Shown one piece after another: positions 1 through 13,010 of a stretch of 64,000 nt of DNA. A model generated the notes under the pieces. It did not search any database. It was not told the origin of the DNA and was given only the letters and a program-made list of their open reading frames with translations. Every line of letters begins with the position of its first letter. The stretch's first letter is position 1. The position numbers and the translations under genes are program-made. Source of the DNA: Haemaphysalis longicornis (taxonomy: Eukaryota; Arthropoda; Arachnida; Ixodida; Ixodidae); the NCBI GenBank assembly GCA_013339765.2, contig CM023449.1:106122417-106186416 (forward strand), written 5' to 3'.

Positions 1-214
1 CGGCTGGGATTCCGGGGGACGTGGTCGTTGCCGGTGCCGGGGCCATCGTAGCACAGGACGACGATACAATGCCGTACCGCAGACGCGTGCCAGTCGCCAC
101 TGGAGCCGCCAAGACGTGGGGTCGCGGACCGTCGGGAGACCGGAGCCGAAGCTTCATCGGCCCGCTCCCACCCAGGCTTGTGTGGCGACGTCGGTGTCGT
201 GGGTCGCGTCACAT
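1..214. other. GC-rich unassigned edge sequence
   Basis: GC-rich stretch that runs in an open frame into the LINE remnant that follows. No family resemblance was recognised. It may be 5' sequence of that LINE or the edge of a neighbouring repeat. Confidence 0.3.
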
Positions 215-2160
215 GCTTATACTAAGGAAGTCCGAAAAAAAATTTAAATTTCCGAACAGGTTTTCTGCGGAACTGCGAAAGGCTTTAAAATGTAAAGCCC
301 GTGCTTACAAGAGAACTGGCGGGCCCAATCCGAAGCTTAGAAAAAGGAGTGTACGTATTTCAGAGCCTGTGTAAAGAGCTGTATGATTGAAATTGGTCAG
401 ACTTCACAGCCAAGGTGGAAATCAGCGCTACGCGCGACCAGAAAAGTTTATGGCAGTATGTTCGCTCTCAATCTGCTAGCAAGGTTGCCGAAATCGTTCA
501 CCTTTTAGACGACAATGGAAACCAGATTGGAGACGTTGATAATGCCTTTGCGGATCATTTCAGCTCTGTATTTCCAAAGGGTGAAGTTAAAACTTTGTCC
601 AACTCTTCCTCTGCGTCGTGTAAATTCTGCGTTCCCACAATCAGTGAGGACGACGTTCGGAAAGCCCTGAAGCCTCAAGCCGTCATTTTCCTGCGGCCCT
701 GAGGGCATTGCTCCCGCAATATGAAAAACAAATGGGGAGCTTCCGATTCCTACACTAACCTCTATATTTAATATTTCAATTCAATATTCTATTTTTCCCT
801 GCAGCCTGGAAGCTAGCACGCTAGGTCTGTCTTCAAAACTGGTGCCAAAGATAGTGCTAGAAACTATCGGTCTATTTCGCTTCTGTGTGCGGCGTCTAAG
901 CTTTTGAGACTGTGTTGCACGATGGTTTACTTTCCAGTGTTAACGGCATACTAATTTCTGAACAGCACGGGTTTATGTCCGGACGTTCCAGAACCACTAA
1001 CCTCGTTTCTTTCATGCAGCGAGCGTCCGAAGCGGTTCTTCATAGGAGGCAGCTCGATACTGTGTACTTTGACCTGAGCAAGGCTTTTCATGTGGTCAGT
1101 CACCCATTCTTAATTTCTAAACTAGTCACTCCTGAACATAGATAATTCGATTCTTGACCTCCTAATTAGTTACTTGCGTGGGCGGACCTGCTACGTAATT
1201 GTTAACGGCCAGCAATCCCATCGTTACCGCGTTTCAAGTGGTATGCCACAGGGGTCCGTTTTAGGTCCTCCTTTGTTTTCTTTATTTGTAAATGATGTTT
1301 CAGCTGCTATAAGGCATTCTTCTTTTTTACTTTATGCTGATGACATCAAGATTTTTAGGTAGTTTCGTCTCTTAGCGACTGCGGGCATTTGCAAAGAGAC
1401 GTGGATGCATGTACACTCTGGTGTAAAGAGAACGAACTGATAGTGAACGCAGCGAAAACCAAAGTGTTGTTGTACACGTGTAGAACAGACTGCCTGCTTT
1501 ATCACTACTAAGTACATGATGTTACTTTGCCTCGAATCTCGACGACAACTGATGTTGGCGTGCTCTTTGATAACCAGCTGATTTTTACACCGCACGTTAG
1601 ATCCATCAAACAGCGAGCTCTCCGCCGCTTGGGCATGGTCTGCCGGATGTCTAGAGAATTCCGTAGTGCAAAGTCCTTCCTGAGACTGTACTAAACTGTC
1701 TGTCGTCCCGTGCTAATATATGCCTCGGGGGTCCGGGAATGACACATGAAAATCTAACAGTGGGGCAATTTATAAAGTGCAGAATAGGGTGCTGTCCATA
1801 CATAGACATCGCTTCGCTCGCGAGTATCATATACTTGACTCTGGACCACGGTACTTGCAAGTGCAGCCTGATCTAAAGGCTAGACGCGATACAGCTGACC
1901 TCTTATTTCTTTTTAAGATCATACATGGACAAATTACCAGAGCGGAACTTCTTTCTGAGCTCCAGATGACAGTGCCTCTTAAAACCACAAGAAAATGTCA
2001 TCCTTTTCGTACTCTCAGCTCCTGTAACCGACATTGCTCGCTGTTTAGGCTGCAGAGTACGTGTAACCTCTACTCTGTCGATGTTGATATTTTTAACAGA
2101 TCCCCCAATAAGTTCAGTTCAGACACTTGCAGAATTTTTATTCGCTAATATACTCCCTCG
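215..2160 (+). mobile_element. LINE 1: decayed Jockey/CR1-type non-LTR retrotransposon
   Basis: Remnant of a LINE that copied itself by target-primed reverse transcription. In order along the plus strand are the basic linker after the endonuclease (FSAELRKALKCK, near 265-300), a pre-RT segment (415-702, with DNAFADHFSSVF), RT palm and fingers (912-1362), and the C-terminal thumb region (1777-2148, around QNRVLSIHRHRFAREY). The frame breaks several times and the endonuclease is missing, so the copy is 5' truncated and dead. No RNase H domain was seen, which fits Jockey/CR1 types better than I-type LINEs. The exact clade is uncertain, and no poly(A) tail or target duplication was found near 2160-2220. 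Confidence 0.75.
912..1362 (+). pseudogene. reverse transcriptase domain of LINE 1
   Basis: Two frame segments carry RT blocks. Residues like DTVYFDLSKAF (near 1060-1090) are the first catalytic-aspartate block, with Asp as expected. SSGMPQGSVLGPPLFSLFVND (near 1234-1300) is the template-grip block. LLYADDIKIF (near 1330-1360) is the catalytic box with both aspartates intact. The segments are separated by a stop and a frame change around 1140-1170. The active-site motifs survive, but the protein is broken upstream and downstream, so activity is very unlikely. Confidence 0.8.
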
Positions 2161-2409
2161 TATTCTCCTACATGAAACTATAAGGAATATTTCTTTGCTC
2201 CGTCATACTGAATGAATCTTGTTCTGGTTATAGTAACTTCTTTTTACCTGCTTGCCTTACTATATGGATAGTAATTACGGACCACATTGGCTCATTTCAC
2301 CTCTTAATACGCTCACTGGTCGCCAATAGCTAACCTCAAATATGTTGATGAAGAGACCATTTTTTTACTGATATTTTTGACGATGCCTTGAGTTGCTTTG
2401 TTCAATAAA

Positions 2410-3475
2410 ATGGAAATGAAAGCCCATTTTCTCAGTTGGTTTTCTGCTGAACTGAAATGGGCTTTGGACATGAAAAATTGACCACGAAAGAAAGCCAAGA
2501 AAAAGGCGCAAGGCATGTGGCAGAATGACTTTGACATATCAGATCTTTTGTAAAGGTGTGGCTAAGCGCGAGAGGTCCAACACATTGCCGCGGTCGAAAG
2601 TTGATGCAAAACGCAATTTCAAAGCTTTCTGGGGCCCCGCCCATTCACAAACATCTAAAACCCCCGCTGATGATCGAGAGGGGAGCATATAGGACGTTGG
2701 CATTGCCTTTGCGCAACAATTCCGTTCTGCATACCGCAAGAAAGTGCAGAGTCACCCCCTCAACTGTTTCTAGTTTGCAATAAATGCTCAGAAGCCTTGC
2801 TTTCCGAAATGCTAATTTCGAAAGCTGTAAAACAACTAAAGTTGTCATTTTCGTGTGACCCTGGTGCCATTTTTTTCTGCAGTACTGAAAGCGTTTGTTG
2901 ATATCCATGTTTGAGTATTTAGGTGTATATAACAAACTTCTCTCAATAATGGCAAGTTTCTAGCTCGTTACAAGAATGCATGGGCTGTTCGTGTATTTAA
3001 ATCAGGTTCAAAACTTGACCGCAAGAACTACCGATTGATATCAATTTTATGTGCTGCTTCTAAACTGTTCGAATCCCTACTGCATAAACTATTCACGTAC
3101 AGTAGTGAAGCTAGATTATTACATGAACAGCGTGGCTTTTTTTCGCGGTGCGATAGACCACTACAACTCTCGTCATCATCATTTCGTCTACGTTGATTTG
3201 AGCAAGGCTTTTTTGTCGTCTGCCACGAGCACTTACTCAAAAAAACTGCCTCAGCTTGATATAAAACCATCCCTGGCATGCCTTATGTGCAAATATTTAT
3301 GAGATAGGTCATGTTTCGTTCGTTGAAATGGGCACTCTTCTCTTTCCCATGAGGCGACCAGTGGTGTCCCTCAGAGCTAAGTTCTCGAGCAACTTCTCTT
3401 ATAAATATTGCTAATTCGTGTCTCACCACAATTTATTTATGTAATTTTCTTTTACATACCAATGATGCAAAATTT
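2410..3475 (+). mobile_element. LINE 2, left part (interrupted by a gypsy element)
   Basis: Second decayed LINE, more broken than LINE 1. The linker reads WFSAELKWALDMKN near 2437-2480 and then meets a stop. RT-type sequence starts near 2975 (FKSGSKLDRKNYR, then ISILCAASKLFESLLHKLF). YVDLSKAF is near 3190-3215 and TSGVPQ near 3360. The frame reaches the NDAK of the catalytic box region at about 3460-3472 and is cut exactly where a gypsy LTR starts. The remainder of the same frame is found at 21003 onward, 17.5 kb away. Confidence 0.75.
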
Positions 3476-3747
3476 TGTTGCGGAGCAGGGAAAACGCCTA
3501 TTCACAAGTAATAAACGAATGATTCTCTATTGGCAGCTAATTAGCAAGGCAGACTTAGACAGGCAGCAAGGTATTTCAGCTCGTGCACACGCTAGTCCAA
3601 GAGAGCGTCTTCTTCTTCCTCGATGGCTAGCTATGCTACCGCACAACCAGCAACATGCCCACTTTGGGGGGATTGCACCCTTTGCAAGTCGAATCTCTGG
3701 ACAGCTCACTTCTCGGTTAGCATTTCTCTAATAACCGCCACGCGGCA
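3476..3747 (-). repeat. 3' LTR of gypsy A
   Basis: 272 bp, TG...CA bounded on the plus strand (TGTTGCGGAGCAG at the left, ACGCGGCA at the right). Its counterpart is 20732-21002. The edges were set by where the two copies stop matching, and by the LINE 2 frame ending just before 3476. Confidence 0.85.
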
Positions 3748-3792
3748 TAGCCACGCGCTCAGGATAAGCGCCGATTCGGTGCTGGGTAGCTG

Positions 3793-5116
3793 CTATGTGG
3801 AAAGTGAATCAGGGGAGTGGCAGGGTTTGAGGCGGGCAACGTGGACGATGTCACTCCGATGATTGAGAGCTGGAAGGGACGGCGGGGAAAATTTCATACG
3901 TAAAGTTCATAACTGGATGGAGTACTTTGTAAGGGCCAGCATAGGGGGAAAGTAGCTTCTCAGAAAGTCCCACACGACGAGTCGGGCACCATAGTAACAC
4001 GGGGGACCCTGGTGAAAAGTGCACGACGCGGTGACGTTTATCATAGCGATTCTTCTGGCTGACTTTTGAAATGGCGGGGTGGGAACGGGCAAGCTGACGT
4101 GCTTCGTCTGCTCGAGCGATTGCTTCGTGGGCATATTCGGTGCACGGGTGTGTGGTGGGAGGCAAAAGGGTATCGAGCGACAGGGCTGGTTCCCTTCCGT
4201 AGAGAAAGTAAAAGGGTGAGAAGCTCCAGAGGAATTTTCCGCGAAAGTGACGAAAGGCAGCGCAATGTCCCAGTCGCCGTGGTCACTAGAAACGTGCATA
4301 GCGAACATGTCCGTAAGGGTTCTATTAAAACGATAAGTAAGGCCATTTTTTTGTGGGTGATAAGCTGTAGTCACTATGTGGCGAATCGAGCATGAGCGAA
4401 TTATGTCCGCAACGACTTGAGACGGGAAATTTCGACGGCGGTCTGTGGCAAGCTGCCGAGGAGCGCCGTGGTTCAGTATGAGAAGGTAGAAGAGAAAATC
4501 GGCCAAATAAGTTGCACAGCTCGTGGGTAGCGCACGGGTGATAGGAAAGCAGGCAGCGTACTCGGTAGCGACAGCAATTGATTTGTTTCCGGATGTAGTC
4601 AAGGGGAAGGGCCCGTGTAAATGTAGTCCAATCCGGACAAATGGTTCAGTGGGAATTTCAAGTGGTTTTAGGTGGCCTGCTAGTAGCTTTGAGGGTAGCT
4701 TATGGCGTTGACACAGATCACATTCACGCACGCAACGCTGCACTGAGCGGTAGAGGCCTGGCCAGAAAAAAGGATGTCGCACATGGTCGTAGGTGCGGGT
4801 CACTCCGAGATGCCCGGCCGTGGGTGCGTCATGAAGCTGTAGCAGCATGTACGACGTAGGTGTTCCGGAACGCCAAACAGGTTATCAGGACTATCCTAGC
4901 AAAAGTTGCACTGATATAAGACTCCATCGGGTATAACGAAGGAGCGGAAGGCAGGATCGGCGGAACCAAGGTTAACGCCGTCAATGATGGAGCGCAGAGA
5001 AAGGGTCGCGCCGCTGTTCTTCGCCAATGTTCAGGAATTCGGAGACCGCTAGGACACAAGCGTCAGCGTCGTCCGCCGAGCATTCCGGAGGGCTGACCGG
5101 GATGTCTAGATAAACA
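3793..5116 (-). pseudogene. gypsy A integrase (and RNase H/integrase junction)
   Basis: The integrase would join the element's cDNA to host DNA. The N-terminal zinc-binding region is visible (HDAPTAGHLG, then CDLCQRHK). The core and the C-terminal tail with PYAGPYKVLH follow, ending in DIVHVARLKP before a stop at 3793-3795. Two catalytic acidic residues are replaced: the first Asp is His in IGLHLHGPFP, and the Glu is Tyr in NGLTYRFNRTL. The middle Asp survives in TDRRRNF. The N-terminal end of this segment stops at 5116 against the TIR of the 8.2-kb DNA element, and the frame resumes at 13337. Confidence 0.85.
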
Positions 5117-5127
5117 CACTCTTAATC
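5117..5127 (+). repeat. left TIR of the 8.2-kb element
   Basis: CACTCTTAATC, an exact inverse of 13326-13336. Similarity continues inward with mismatches through GGTTCCA. Confidence 0.8.
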
Positions 5128-5380
5128 TGGTTCCACGTAAGGTCCACTTAATAACTGGAACTTATTTGCAAAAAAGTTCCAGTTATATATTTTAAACCGT
5201 GTTCCACTTACCCTGAAAATTAAGTGGAACAGTGCACCACATATTTTTGCAACTAAATTATGTGGATGGGTGTTCCAAATAAAAGTATGCGGATCACTGT
5301 TCCGAATAAAAGGGTAGTTTAAGTTACTGGAACAGTGATCATGTAAAATGATTATAGAATTTATCCGGTGCGCCATTCCA
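5128..5380. repeat. left subterminal TGGAAC/GTTCCA cluster
   Basis: About eight copies of GTTCCA or its complement TGGAAC within 250 bp (for example near 5130, 5156, 5177, 5201, 5226, 5272 and 5328). Clustered short motifs beside CACTA TIRs are typically transposase-binding sites. That role here is inference. Confidence 0.6.
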
Positions 5381-5559
5381 GGTACCTTCAGACCAGCTGT
5401 TTATATAAAACGGTGTTCTATAGACATTGGGAAGCTGTCTATGGGACTCCACTTCTCCAATATTTCTGCTTTCCTGTGGGTATACACCGAGGTTATAGTG
5501 CAGGCTGGCGGATGCACTAGCATCGGCAGGAAACCGCAAGCACCATTTTAACACAGCCT

Positions 5560-7300
5560 TGATATATGACCCGCGGTGATACCAGATTTTGGAAAGCAGA
5601 AACCACCACAGCAGTGTGGTCCCTGACAGTTCCCAACAGTTGCCTATCGGGGCACAGTTCTATATAAAAGTTGGTCTGAGGCACCTAGCGCGCCACACAG
5701 TCTTTGGCTTCACCCGCAGAATCCTGTGCTGGGTTTTAGCGTCATGTAAAAGAAACAATATACTTGCATTAAAATACACACGAAACACACTATTATGACT
5801 CATACACTGCTTTTCAATATACTATACAACTTTATTGGGAATTAGTATGCATACATTTCATATATGAATAGCTGTATCTTTTAAATTGCAAAGAAAATAA
5901 ACCAAACGTACAAGGAATAAAATACCATAACGATTGCACTAGGCTCCAAGTGGCATTTACACCAAGTGGCATTTTCACCTTACTCAAGAGCATGGTTAAT
6001 AAAGACGGTGTTAGGGCAACTGCTTCACAAATAAATAGACGTGCGCGTCTACCGCGGCACTGACACAGACATTATACAACAGTGAGCATCAAATATGCTG
6101 TCTTATCAGATAACCCAAGGTAATTCAAAGGCGGAATTACCCATTGCGCTTGCCATACGATTTTTACGCATAACTGTTTGGGGAAATTCAGTTTGCTATT
6201 AATTGTAGGGAAAGGCCCAAAAACAAGCTATACACGGTTGTATTATCACAAAACCTACAACAGTGCAGTGCAAGAGTTTAGGAAAAGAACGCTCGAGCCA
6301 AGATTAACGATAAAACATTTTGACTCGAGAGGGTCACAATGCCACAATTAAAACATGATTATTAACGATAGTAGTTTCCTGACACCAGACGTAAGTGTAA
6401 ACATCAAGCTATTTGTAGACAAAAAACTTTATGAGCATCCTAAAAGGCCTTTGACTTAAGGCACGTTACTTGCCAAGCAATTTGTAGTTTAAAATAATTC
6501 CTCCCAAGAAATCTCACAAAAGCCAACGTGAATCTTATATAATTTTTCAAACCAGGTAGCTGGGAGCATGTTACACATATTAAAGTTTAACAAGCAGACT
6601 AATTAAATACGTCATCAATTCAAGCGTGAACAAGTAAGATATCCTAAAGAAGCAAACAAGCCATCGTTGAATCATACAGGTGACCAGTTTTACAAAGCAG
6701 ACTTGAAACCATTTTTTTCTAGCCTCAACATTTTACCTTAGGTAAAATTCACAGTAGCGTGCTATAAAAACCCTCCCGTGTTGCTGTCAGTGTAATTGTG
6801 ACCAAAGCCCTGCTTCTGCTAAGCAAAAAATGCAACTTTGTTCAAAAGAGAAAACTTGTTCAGGCCAAATACGCACATTTTAAATTCTGCTACGGCATGG
6901 GTGTCAGCTCACATACAGTACTAAAATTTATCAATGAAGGCGGAAGCCATCTGCGGAAATAAGCACTGTCACTTTTGCATCAGCAGCAGCCACTGCCACG
7001 AAAAAAAAAATCTCATGAGCTACACGTGAATAATACGGACGTTACAATGCGGTGCCATGAACTACATTAACACCCACTATAGATTCAAAGGCAGCCTGCG
7101 CATTGTGCCAATGATTAAAAATCGTAAAGCAAGGCACGACTTCAGTGTTCAGTTGACATTAAACTCGCATGTGCCAGTAACTTAAACCTCTTCATCTGAC
7201 CTCACCCCCTTCATGCCTTCTACCTGACTTCCTTCATGCCTTTCAAGAGATACTTTAACCTCTACCAATAATTTATAATCCCAAGTATAACTGAACAGTT
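5560..7300. other. AT-rich interior of the 8.2-kb element, no gene seen
   Basis: AT-rich, with no ORF of note. On the minus strand an AATAAA-type signal lies near 5831-5836 (TTTATT on plus). The stretch could therefore be a long 3' untranslated region for the gene-like exons at higher coordinates. This is tentative. Confidence 0.3.
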
Positions 7301-7312
7301 CAAGTATTCTAA

Positions 7313-7600
7313 CAGAGGCTCCAACTTAAATGACAACAGGCCACTGTCAAATTTCTCATGCTTTCTAAGAACTCGATGCAAAAGTCCCAAGAACTCTCCA
7401 AAGGCACATAAACATAAGAACATGATGACACGATGAAAAAGATGACATATGCGGCGAAGAGGATGACCACATCCCGAAGTGAAAATGCAGGCGGCGCATC
7501 CGTGATGTGTTTCTTGCGGGCAATATTGATGCCGCCAGTCCCTTCTCTCAGAATAACCGGGCCTCGAGAAGACCTACTGCTCACCTCATGTACCTTCAAG
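7313..7600 (-). CDS. candidate terminal exon, unidentified membrane-type peptide
   Basis: A minus-strand open frame ends in a stop near 7310. It contains a polar, basic N-terminal part (SSRGPVILREGTGG, then ARKKH) followed by one strongly hydrophobic segment (VVILFAAYVIFFIVSSC) that could span a membrane. A possible splice acceptor (TAG before SSRGP) lies about 20 bases inside the open frame. Composition looks protein-like rather than random, but no family was recognised. It lies inside the 8.2-kb TIR element, so if real it is either element-encoded or captured host sequence. Confidence 0.35.
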
Positions 7601-8017
7601 GAAACAATAAAATTTTGTTACATGGTTACTTTAAATGAGGAGTTGCTTAGGCCCTTTCAAAACACAGTAATTGATTTAAAATCAGTGATTTCTTGGGTTT
7701 TTTCTGGGAGTGCTGCTAAAGGTGAAAGTACGCTAAACAATATCACCACAGACAATCAATGAAATTGCCCTGATTCTGGAAAGTATCCCACTTTGCTGCC
7801 TCGGTATCCTGAATATAAGGTTTCTTATTCTTGAGAGGTTTCGTTTATTAATCAAATAATAATTACTACAATCACCTTTCGGCATTATATTTTACACACC
7901 TTCTCTCTGCGAAAAATGTTCTCTGTACTGTACAATGTGCTCCCTAGAATGCTTTAGTGAGGCTGGCCTAATATAACTTACAGCTAAACGATGTTTCAAC
8001 CGCAAAGAAATAAATGG

Positions 8018-8158
8018 CCGGTTATAGGAAATCATAAATATCGCACTGTGGCAGAAATGTTTTGTGGAATTATTTCCACCTAAAATATTTCCCTCTCTAT
8101 TTATATTCCTATATGGTGCGTAGTGGTATGAGCCGAAAGATGAGCTGACTAATGCTGA
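8018..8158. repeat. internal direct repeat, copy 1
   Basis: About 140 bp, beginning GGTTATAGGAAATCATAAAT and nearly repeated at 8571-8710. It marks an internal duplication within the 8.2-kb element. Confidence 0.85.
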
Positions 8159-8570
8159 ACTAGGCTGTTGCACAATTTTCTTATAAATCACAACTCTAGC
8201 ACATTTTATTGCAGACGTCACTTTCTGCACTCTAAACAATTCCCTTCTAAAAATAATTACCCCTTATTTAGCCACCTATCAAAATCCAATGCAAGCATTA
8301 CTCATGCTACACCTGTATTTGGGAGTATTATTGGTACTGCGGGCGTATTAAAAGAGGGAAATTTAAATCTTCAGTTGCCACCGTATTGTTGTAGCAGCAA
8401 CCACGTTGGGTGTGTCCGTGGTGCTGGGAATCCCCGCAACAACTCTCAAGGTGTAAAAGCTAAATATTTACAAAACTAAATAGAAAATAGTGGACTTTTT
8501 GGCCAATGTGAACACATTCATCGTAAGTAGCGCTAGAGACGGGACACAGAAGAGGAGACACACACGACCA

Positions 8571-8745
8571 GTTATAGGAAATCATAAATATCGCACTGTG
8601 GCAGAAATTTTTTGTGGAAATATTTCCACCTAAAATATTTCCCTCTCTATGTATATTCCTCTATGGTGCGTAGAGGTATGAGCCGAAAGTTGAGCTGACT
8701 AATGCTAATGAGCTGACTAATGAGCTGAAAGTTGAGCTGACTAAC
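8571..8745. repeat. internal direct repeat, copy 2, with a short tandem tail
   Basis: Second copy of the 8018 repeat with about ten differences. It is followed by extra copies of TGAGCTGACTAA (near 8690-8745). A short tandem expansion occurred after the duplication. Confidence 0.8.
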
Positions 8746-9290
8746 CCAACCAAAATTAGGATCCGGGTGTTTCTGCCAGGGCCGTCTCGAAGTGCACTTC
8801 CAGGAAAGTTTTGCTAACGTGTTCCGAAAAGCTCCTACTGCCACCTTGAACCTCAGGCCAAGCTGTCATTAAAAAGAAGTTTCAAACCATTATGTATAAA
8901 GCAACTAACTAAAAACACGCCATAAAAGACCCAAAAATGGCAGTGCGTACTTGCTTGTAGAATGCAATGATTTCATCCCGTGCAAGAGCTTTAATGTGTT
9001 GCCTTGTGATCATACACTTCCAAGAAGGGGTCCAAATAGAATTAAAATGGCCATATGCATTCCTTTTTCCTCTGTTTTAGGTCTATGTTCGGCCTGGTGC
9101 CTAGAAAATAAACAGTACAAAAATATCAGAGAATAAATTTATGCCTTGGGAGCACGAGAAAATATTGAAGAATGTCTGATTCGTTCCACGAAACTCGAAT
9201 GTTTTTTTTACAGCGGAAGCCCTGGTAATCTTTTCTTGCTAAACAATTTGAGATATAAAATATCTGAACATACTTTAAGCTCACCTGTTC

Positions 9291-9625
9291 TTGGTCTATG
9301 CGAACTGGTGAATATCTGCACAATATGCACGACTCCAAAGGTACTCTTTTGTGACCTATGAGCTCCACAGGGCATTCATAATCCGCCACACTCTCCCAAA
9401 CGATCCTTCAGCATGCCGAAGACGTCTTCAGCCATAGTGAATTTCACAGCCATGACTTCGCAGGAGCATATAAGGAATGGAAGTAGTTTGTTTTCATCGT
9501 TTTTTGCAGAGGAACAAAAACATCTGTAACAACGTATCAGTGCAGGGCCAAATGTCTCCACAGTCAGCCATAGACTGTTTATAAACAGGTCATAGAGTAT
9601 GAATACAGAATGTAGCAATCTGCTT
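9291..9625 (-). CDS. candidate internal exon, unidentified protein
   Basis: The minus-strand segment ends at a strong splice donor (CAG|GTGAGC at about 9290). Upstream of the donor the open frame is protein-like: SLWLTVETFGPALIRCYRCF, then SCEVMAVKFTMAEDVFGMLK. It changes frame by one base near 9400 and continues as ADYECPVELIGHKRVPLESC up to the donor. The one-base shift resembles others in this window that may be sequencing errors. No family was recognised. It lies inside the 8.2-kb TIR element, on the same strand as the exon at 7313-7600. Confidence 0.35.
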
Positions 9626-10849
9626 TTGCAGTATAATTTCTACGTTCAAAGGAGAACAGAAATGGATTAAGGTTTGGTGCACATCATGATGCAACAACTT
9701 TGACCCTAAGCGCTTTGAAAATTATTCCAACTCTCGAGCTTCCACTGACATTGATAGCATAAAAATGCAAGAATGGATTATTTTTAAACTTACTTTGTGA
9801 TGTTAAAACTTTTAATAGAGGTGAGAGAACGCAGTTTAATGGTACTGACGAGGTCTGTCCAGCAGATAGCCTAACATGCTACGTCAGGTGAATAATGACA
9901 CAAATGAAAATAAAAGAAAAAAAAAGAAAAAAAAACGACAAGCGGTTTGTAGACAGAGTTCAGTAGTTGGAGGTAAATATAAAAGAAGTGTTAAAACACA
10001 CTGAAGAAATGTTCTAACGCAATGGGGAAATGTTCGCTTTCAATTTTAGCAGAGTTCAGGCAACCGCGGAGCGACTACACGTGGTCATGAGATCACAAGG
10101 TCAGGTTAAAAATAAAAGAATGTGCACGCATTATTGCGGCGGCCAGATGCTGAACCAAACATCGAAAACTTTTAATAGTCCACACGTGAGCTTTATGGGT
10201 AATTATTCTGAGGTCTCAGGTTACCACTGACATTGACCGCATAGAAAGGGCACCACATTTTCTGCGTGTTCCCACCTGCCCTCCGCTCCACAAAAGGAAC
10301 GTTTTGTCACTACGCTACTGCTCAGACAACCACTTCCCCTTGCATTTCACTACACGTCAGGCCGCCAACTTAAGTTGACTAGTGTAAATAAAACATCTGA
10401 ATTCATCGAAGGCATTGGAAGAAACCGGGAACAACTACACACATAGCAAAGATAAACGTAAGCAGTGCTACCGCTAACGCCTTGAACGCACATTACCATA
10501 AACGGAATAGCGTGATTAGCATAGTACATTTATAGTTCTCAGGAGACCAACACAACGCAATTAACCCGACAGTTTGAAAATGCCGATAAGTCTAAAGACA
10601 GAGGCTCTGACAAACAAGTTGCGCAGTGTGTGCGCGCGAGACAATGGCGTGCGACTAAGCCGAGAAGATTCAGTACCGCTGACAGGTACAGCAACCGTCA
10701 ACATGCAACTAAGCAACAGCACACCATAAGGGGACATGCAGACTCGAGAAATACGCACACCAGCAACTTTCTAAATAGCACTAGCTAACGTACGCAGTTA
10801 GAAATGTCAAGCCGACTCCGACCCACAAACACACAAGCTTAAAGTGAAT

Positions 10850-11500
10850 AACGGCCGCAAACGTTTCTCGCATCGAACAGGCACCGGAGCGGCCCGTTTA
10901 TCGGACGCAGTAATGACCAAGTCAATGAACAACACCCGTTACCAGAACATAAATAAGCAGCACTGACCTTTTTTGCGCCTCCTGGTAAACCTTCACTTCT
11001 TCGAACAGTAAATACAGCCCGAAGAAATGAAGAAATCCGCAGTTTCACGCCACAACCAAACTGGTACCCGTTCCCGCCAGTTTGACCGACAGTTAATCAA
11101 GTACATCAGGCGCATAACGCGAGCAATCGAGAAAACCGCTATAGAACGCCACTAGTGGCGCTGCATGCGGAAGAACCAAAACAAGCTTGCGTAAACGTTG
11201 AGACGTCGGGGCGCTGCAGTCGTTAAAAGTGTTCACGCAGTCCCGTTTTTCCCTAATCGTCGTTGTACCCGTTGCCGTCCCACTATACCATGCATCAACG
11301 CAAGCGGCGCTGCCTTGCGGCTGTCAACGCATGCGCACGGCATGCCGCACTGAATTTGCGGTCGTTTCGTAATGGTTTCGGCCAACTTTTTCTTCCTCCG
11401 TGGCTTGGGCGGTGCACGCCGTGGCCAGTGACCAGTCCGCGGAAGAGATCACAAACTCGGCACCCTTGATCGCTTTTATTTGCTTCGGAAAATAGAAGTA
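10850..11500. promoter_or_regulatory. GC-richer island with a possible 5' exon
   Basis: Local rise in GC inside the otherwise AT-rich 8.2-kb element. On the minus strand a donor-like AAAAAAG|GTCAGT occurs near 10968, and the preceding 120 bases could be a first, possibly non-coding exon. The position upstream of the minus-strand candidate exons would suit a promoter. No initiator or TATA element was confirmed. Confidence 0.25.
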
Positions 11501-13010
11501 GGCCTCTAAGCGGACGTCTACGCGGCTCTGAGGCTGGAACAAAGAGCTCAGATATTAGCCAATTTAACACGTTAGTTCGGCTAAAGTTGTTTCTTGCCGC
11601 GGGCCATGAGCGCGTGCGGTTAGTGTGCATAAACTTTGATGACAGCTTTACTTCATTGTTTGCAGTGAAAACAAAACGACGCTTCGTTATTGACTTCATT
11701 CTCTTGACAAAAAGCCTTTCCAATACCAATAATATATTGTTACGTGACGGCAGAACGCAGGAAATGAACCATGGAAGATGCGAGTGATGTATTTACACTA
11801 TACTACACGATGTCGGCCATGCGGGAGCCCGCCCAGCTGGGTCTTCGTCTTCTTCTCTGGAGATTGGAGATTGCTCTCTTCTTCTTTCCGTGACAATATC
11901 TGCGACGCTCTTTGATACCCACGTTATAGAAAACTACTTACGTATAGTGAATCCAGTGTGACATAGCTAATTAGCGAGTAATAATACATCTGCCAGTTTT
12001 CCAGCAGTTTTTCTTCATTAACACCAATAGTGCAGGAAAACAGCAACGGGGGGACCAGCAGGAGAAGGCAGGTCATTCGGTGAACTTGAATTACTATGGC
12101 AAGTAACAACATTAGGGTAACACTGCAGATTTTCCCGATACTGCAATGAATAACTTGAAATAAGAACGCCATTTCGGTATAAATATATAGAATGCAAGGC
12201 AGATGCCGCGGGGTAGATTTAGTTCTCCAGGTTTTGTGTCGTTCTCCTCCTGCAAAGAGGCTTTTGTTTTTGCTTGTGAAAATTAATAGCCGAGACGAGA
12301 CCAAATACAAAAACGAATTTCGAAGCATATAACTGCATGCGTAGCATGATGTGTTCGGTGTAAAATGTGAGGCAGTCGGTTACCATTATGTATGTACCCC
12401 ATCACAACGTAAGTAACGTGGACTAAGTACCATTGAGCGCGAACTACACCACAACGATATGATGACTGAGCGTTGAACAAAAACTGCCGTTTCTGCGAAG
12501 CTTTGTAATACAGATGCATAACATGTAATAGCCTCAACAAGTATTTTGTTATGAAGGTGCTCACAAAAGCAACACGAATTATTCAGCACTATAGCAGTTA
12601 TGGCTTCGCCCGAACGGCAAATCAGACAAGGGAAGACGTTTAGTCCTTCTCAAATTCAAGTCACTGGTAATTTTGTACTTCACGCCTCCAATTAGAAAAA
12701 TAAGATGTTCACGAAAGCGGTTTGAGTGCGACAGAACACCTGAAAATGTGTTCCTGCAATTTCTTCTTTTCCCTAAGATAGCCTTCTCTCGACATTTTTA
12801 ATGCTTTGTACGGCATTGGCAAAGAAGTGCGATTTCGTTTTCTGTCAAAGAACATCAATAAAACTACACCTTAGCCTTGTTATGAAAGTTAACTGCTGCA
12901 AGGCAGTTTCATAGATGTCGGCGAAGTTCATTATAATATGCGGTGTGCGCGTGTATATTAAACCCGCAAGTGCATCTTCGGTCAAGAAGCACCAAATATA
13001 TATGCGGTTC
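11500..13010. other. interior of the 8.2-kb element, nothing recognised
   Basis: Mixed-composition sequence with only short ORFs and no recognisable domain, RNA gene or repeat. Confidence 0.3.

Noticed and set aside
11295..11729. 144-residue minus-strand ORF as a zinc-finger (THAP-like) protein
   Set aside because: No ordered cysteine/histidine pattern. Basic composition in a GC-rich patch is expected by chance.
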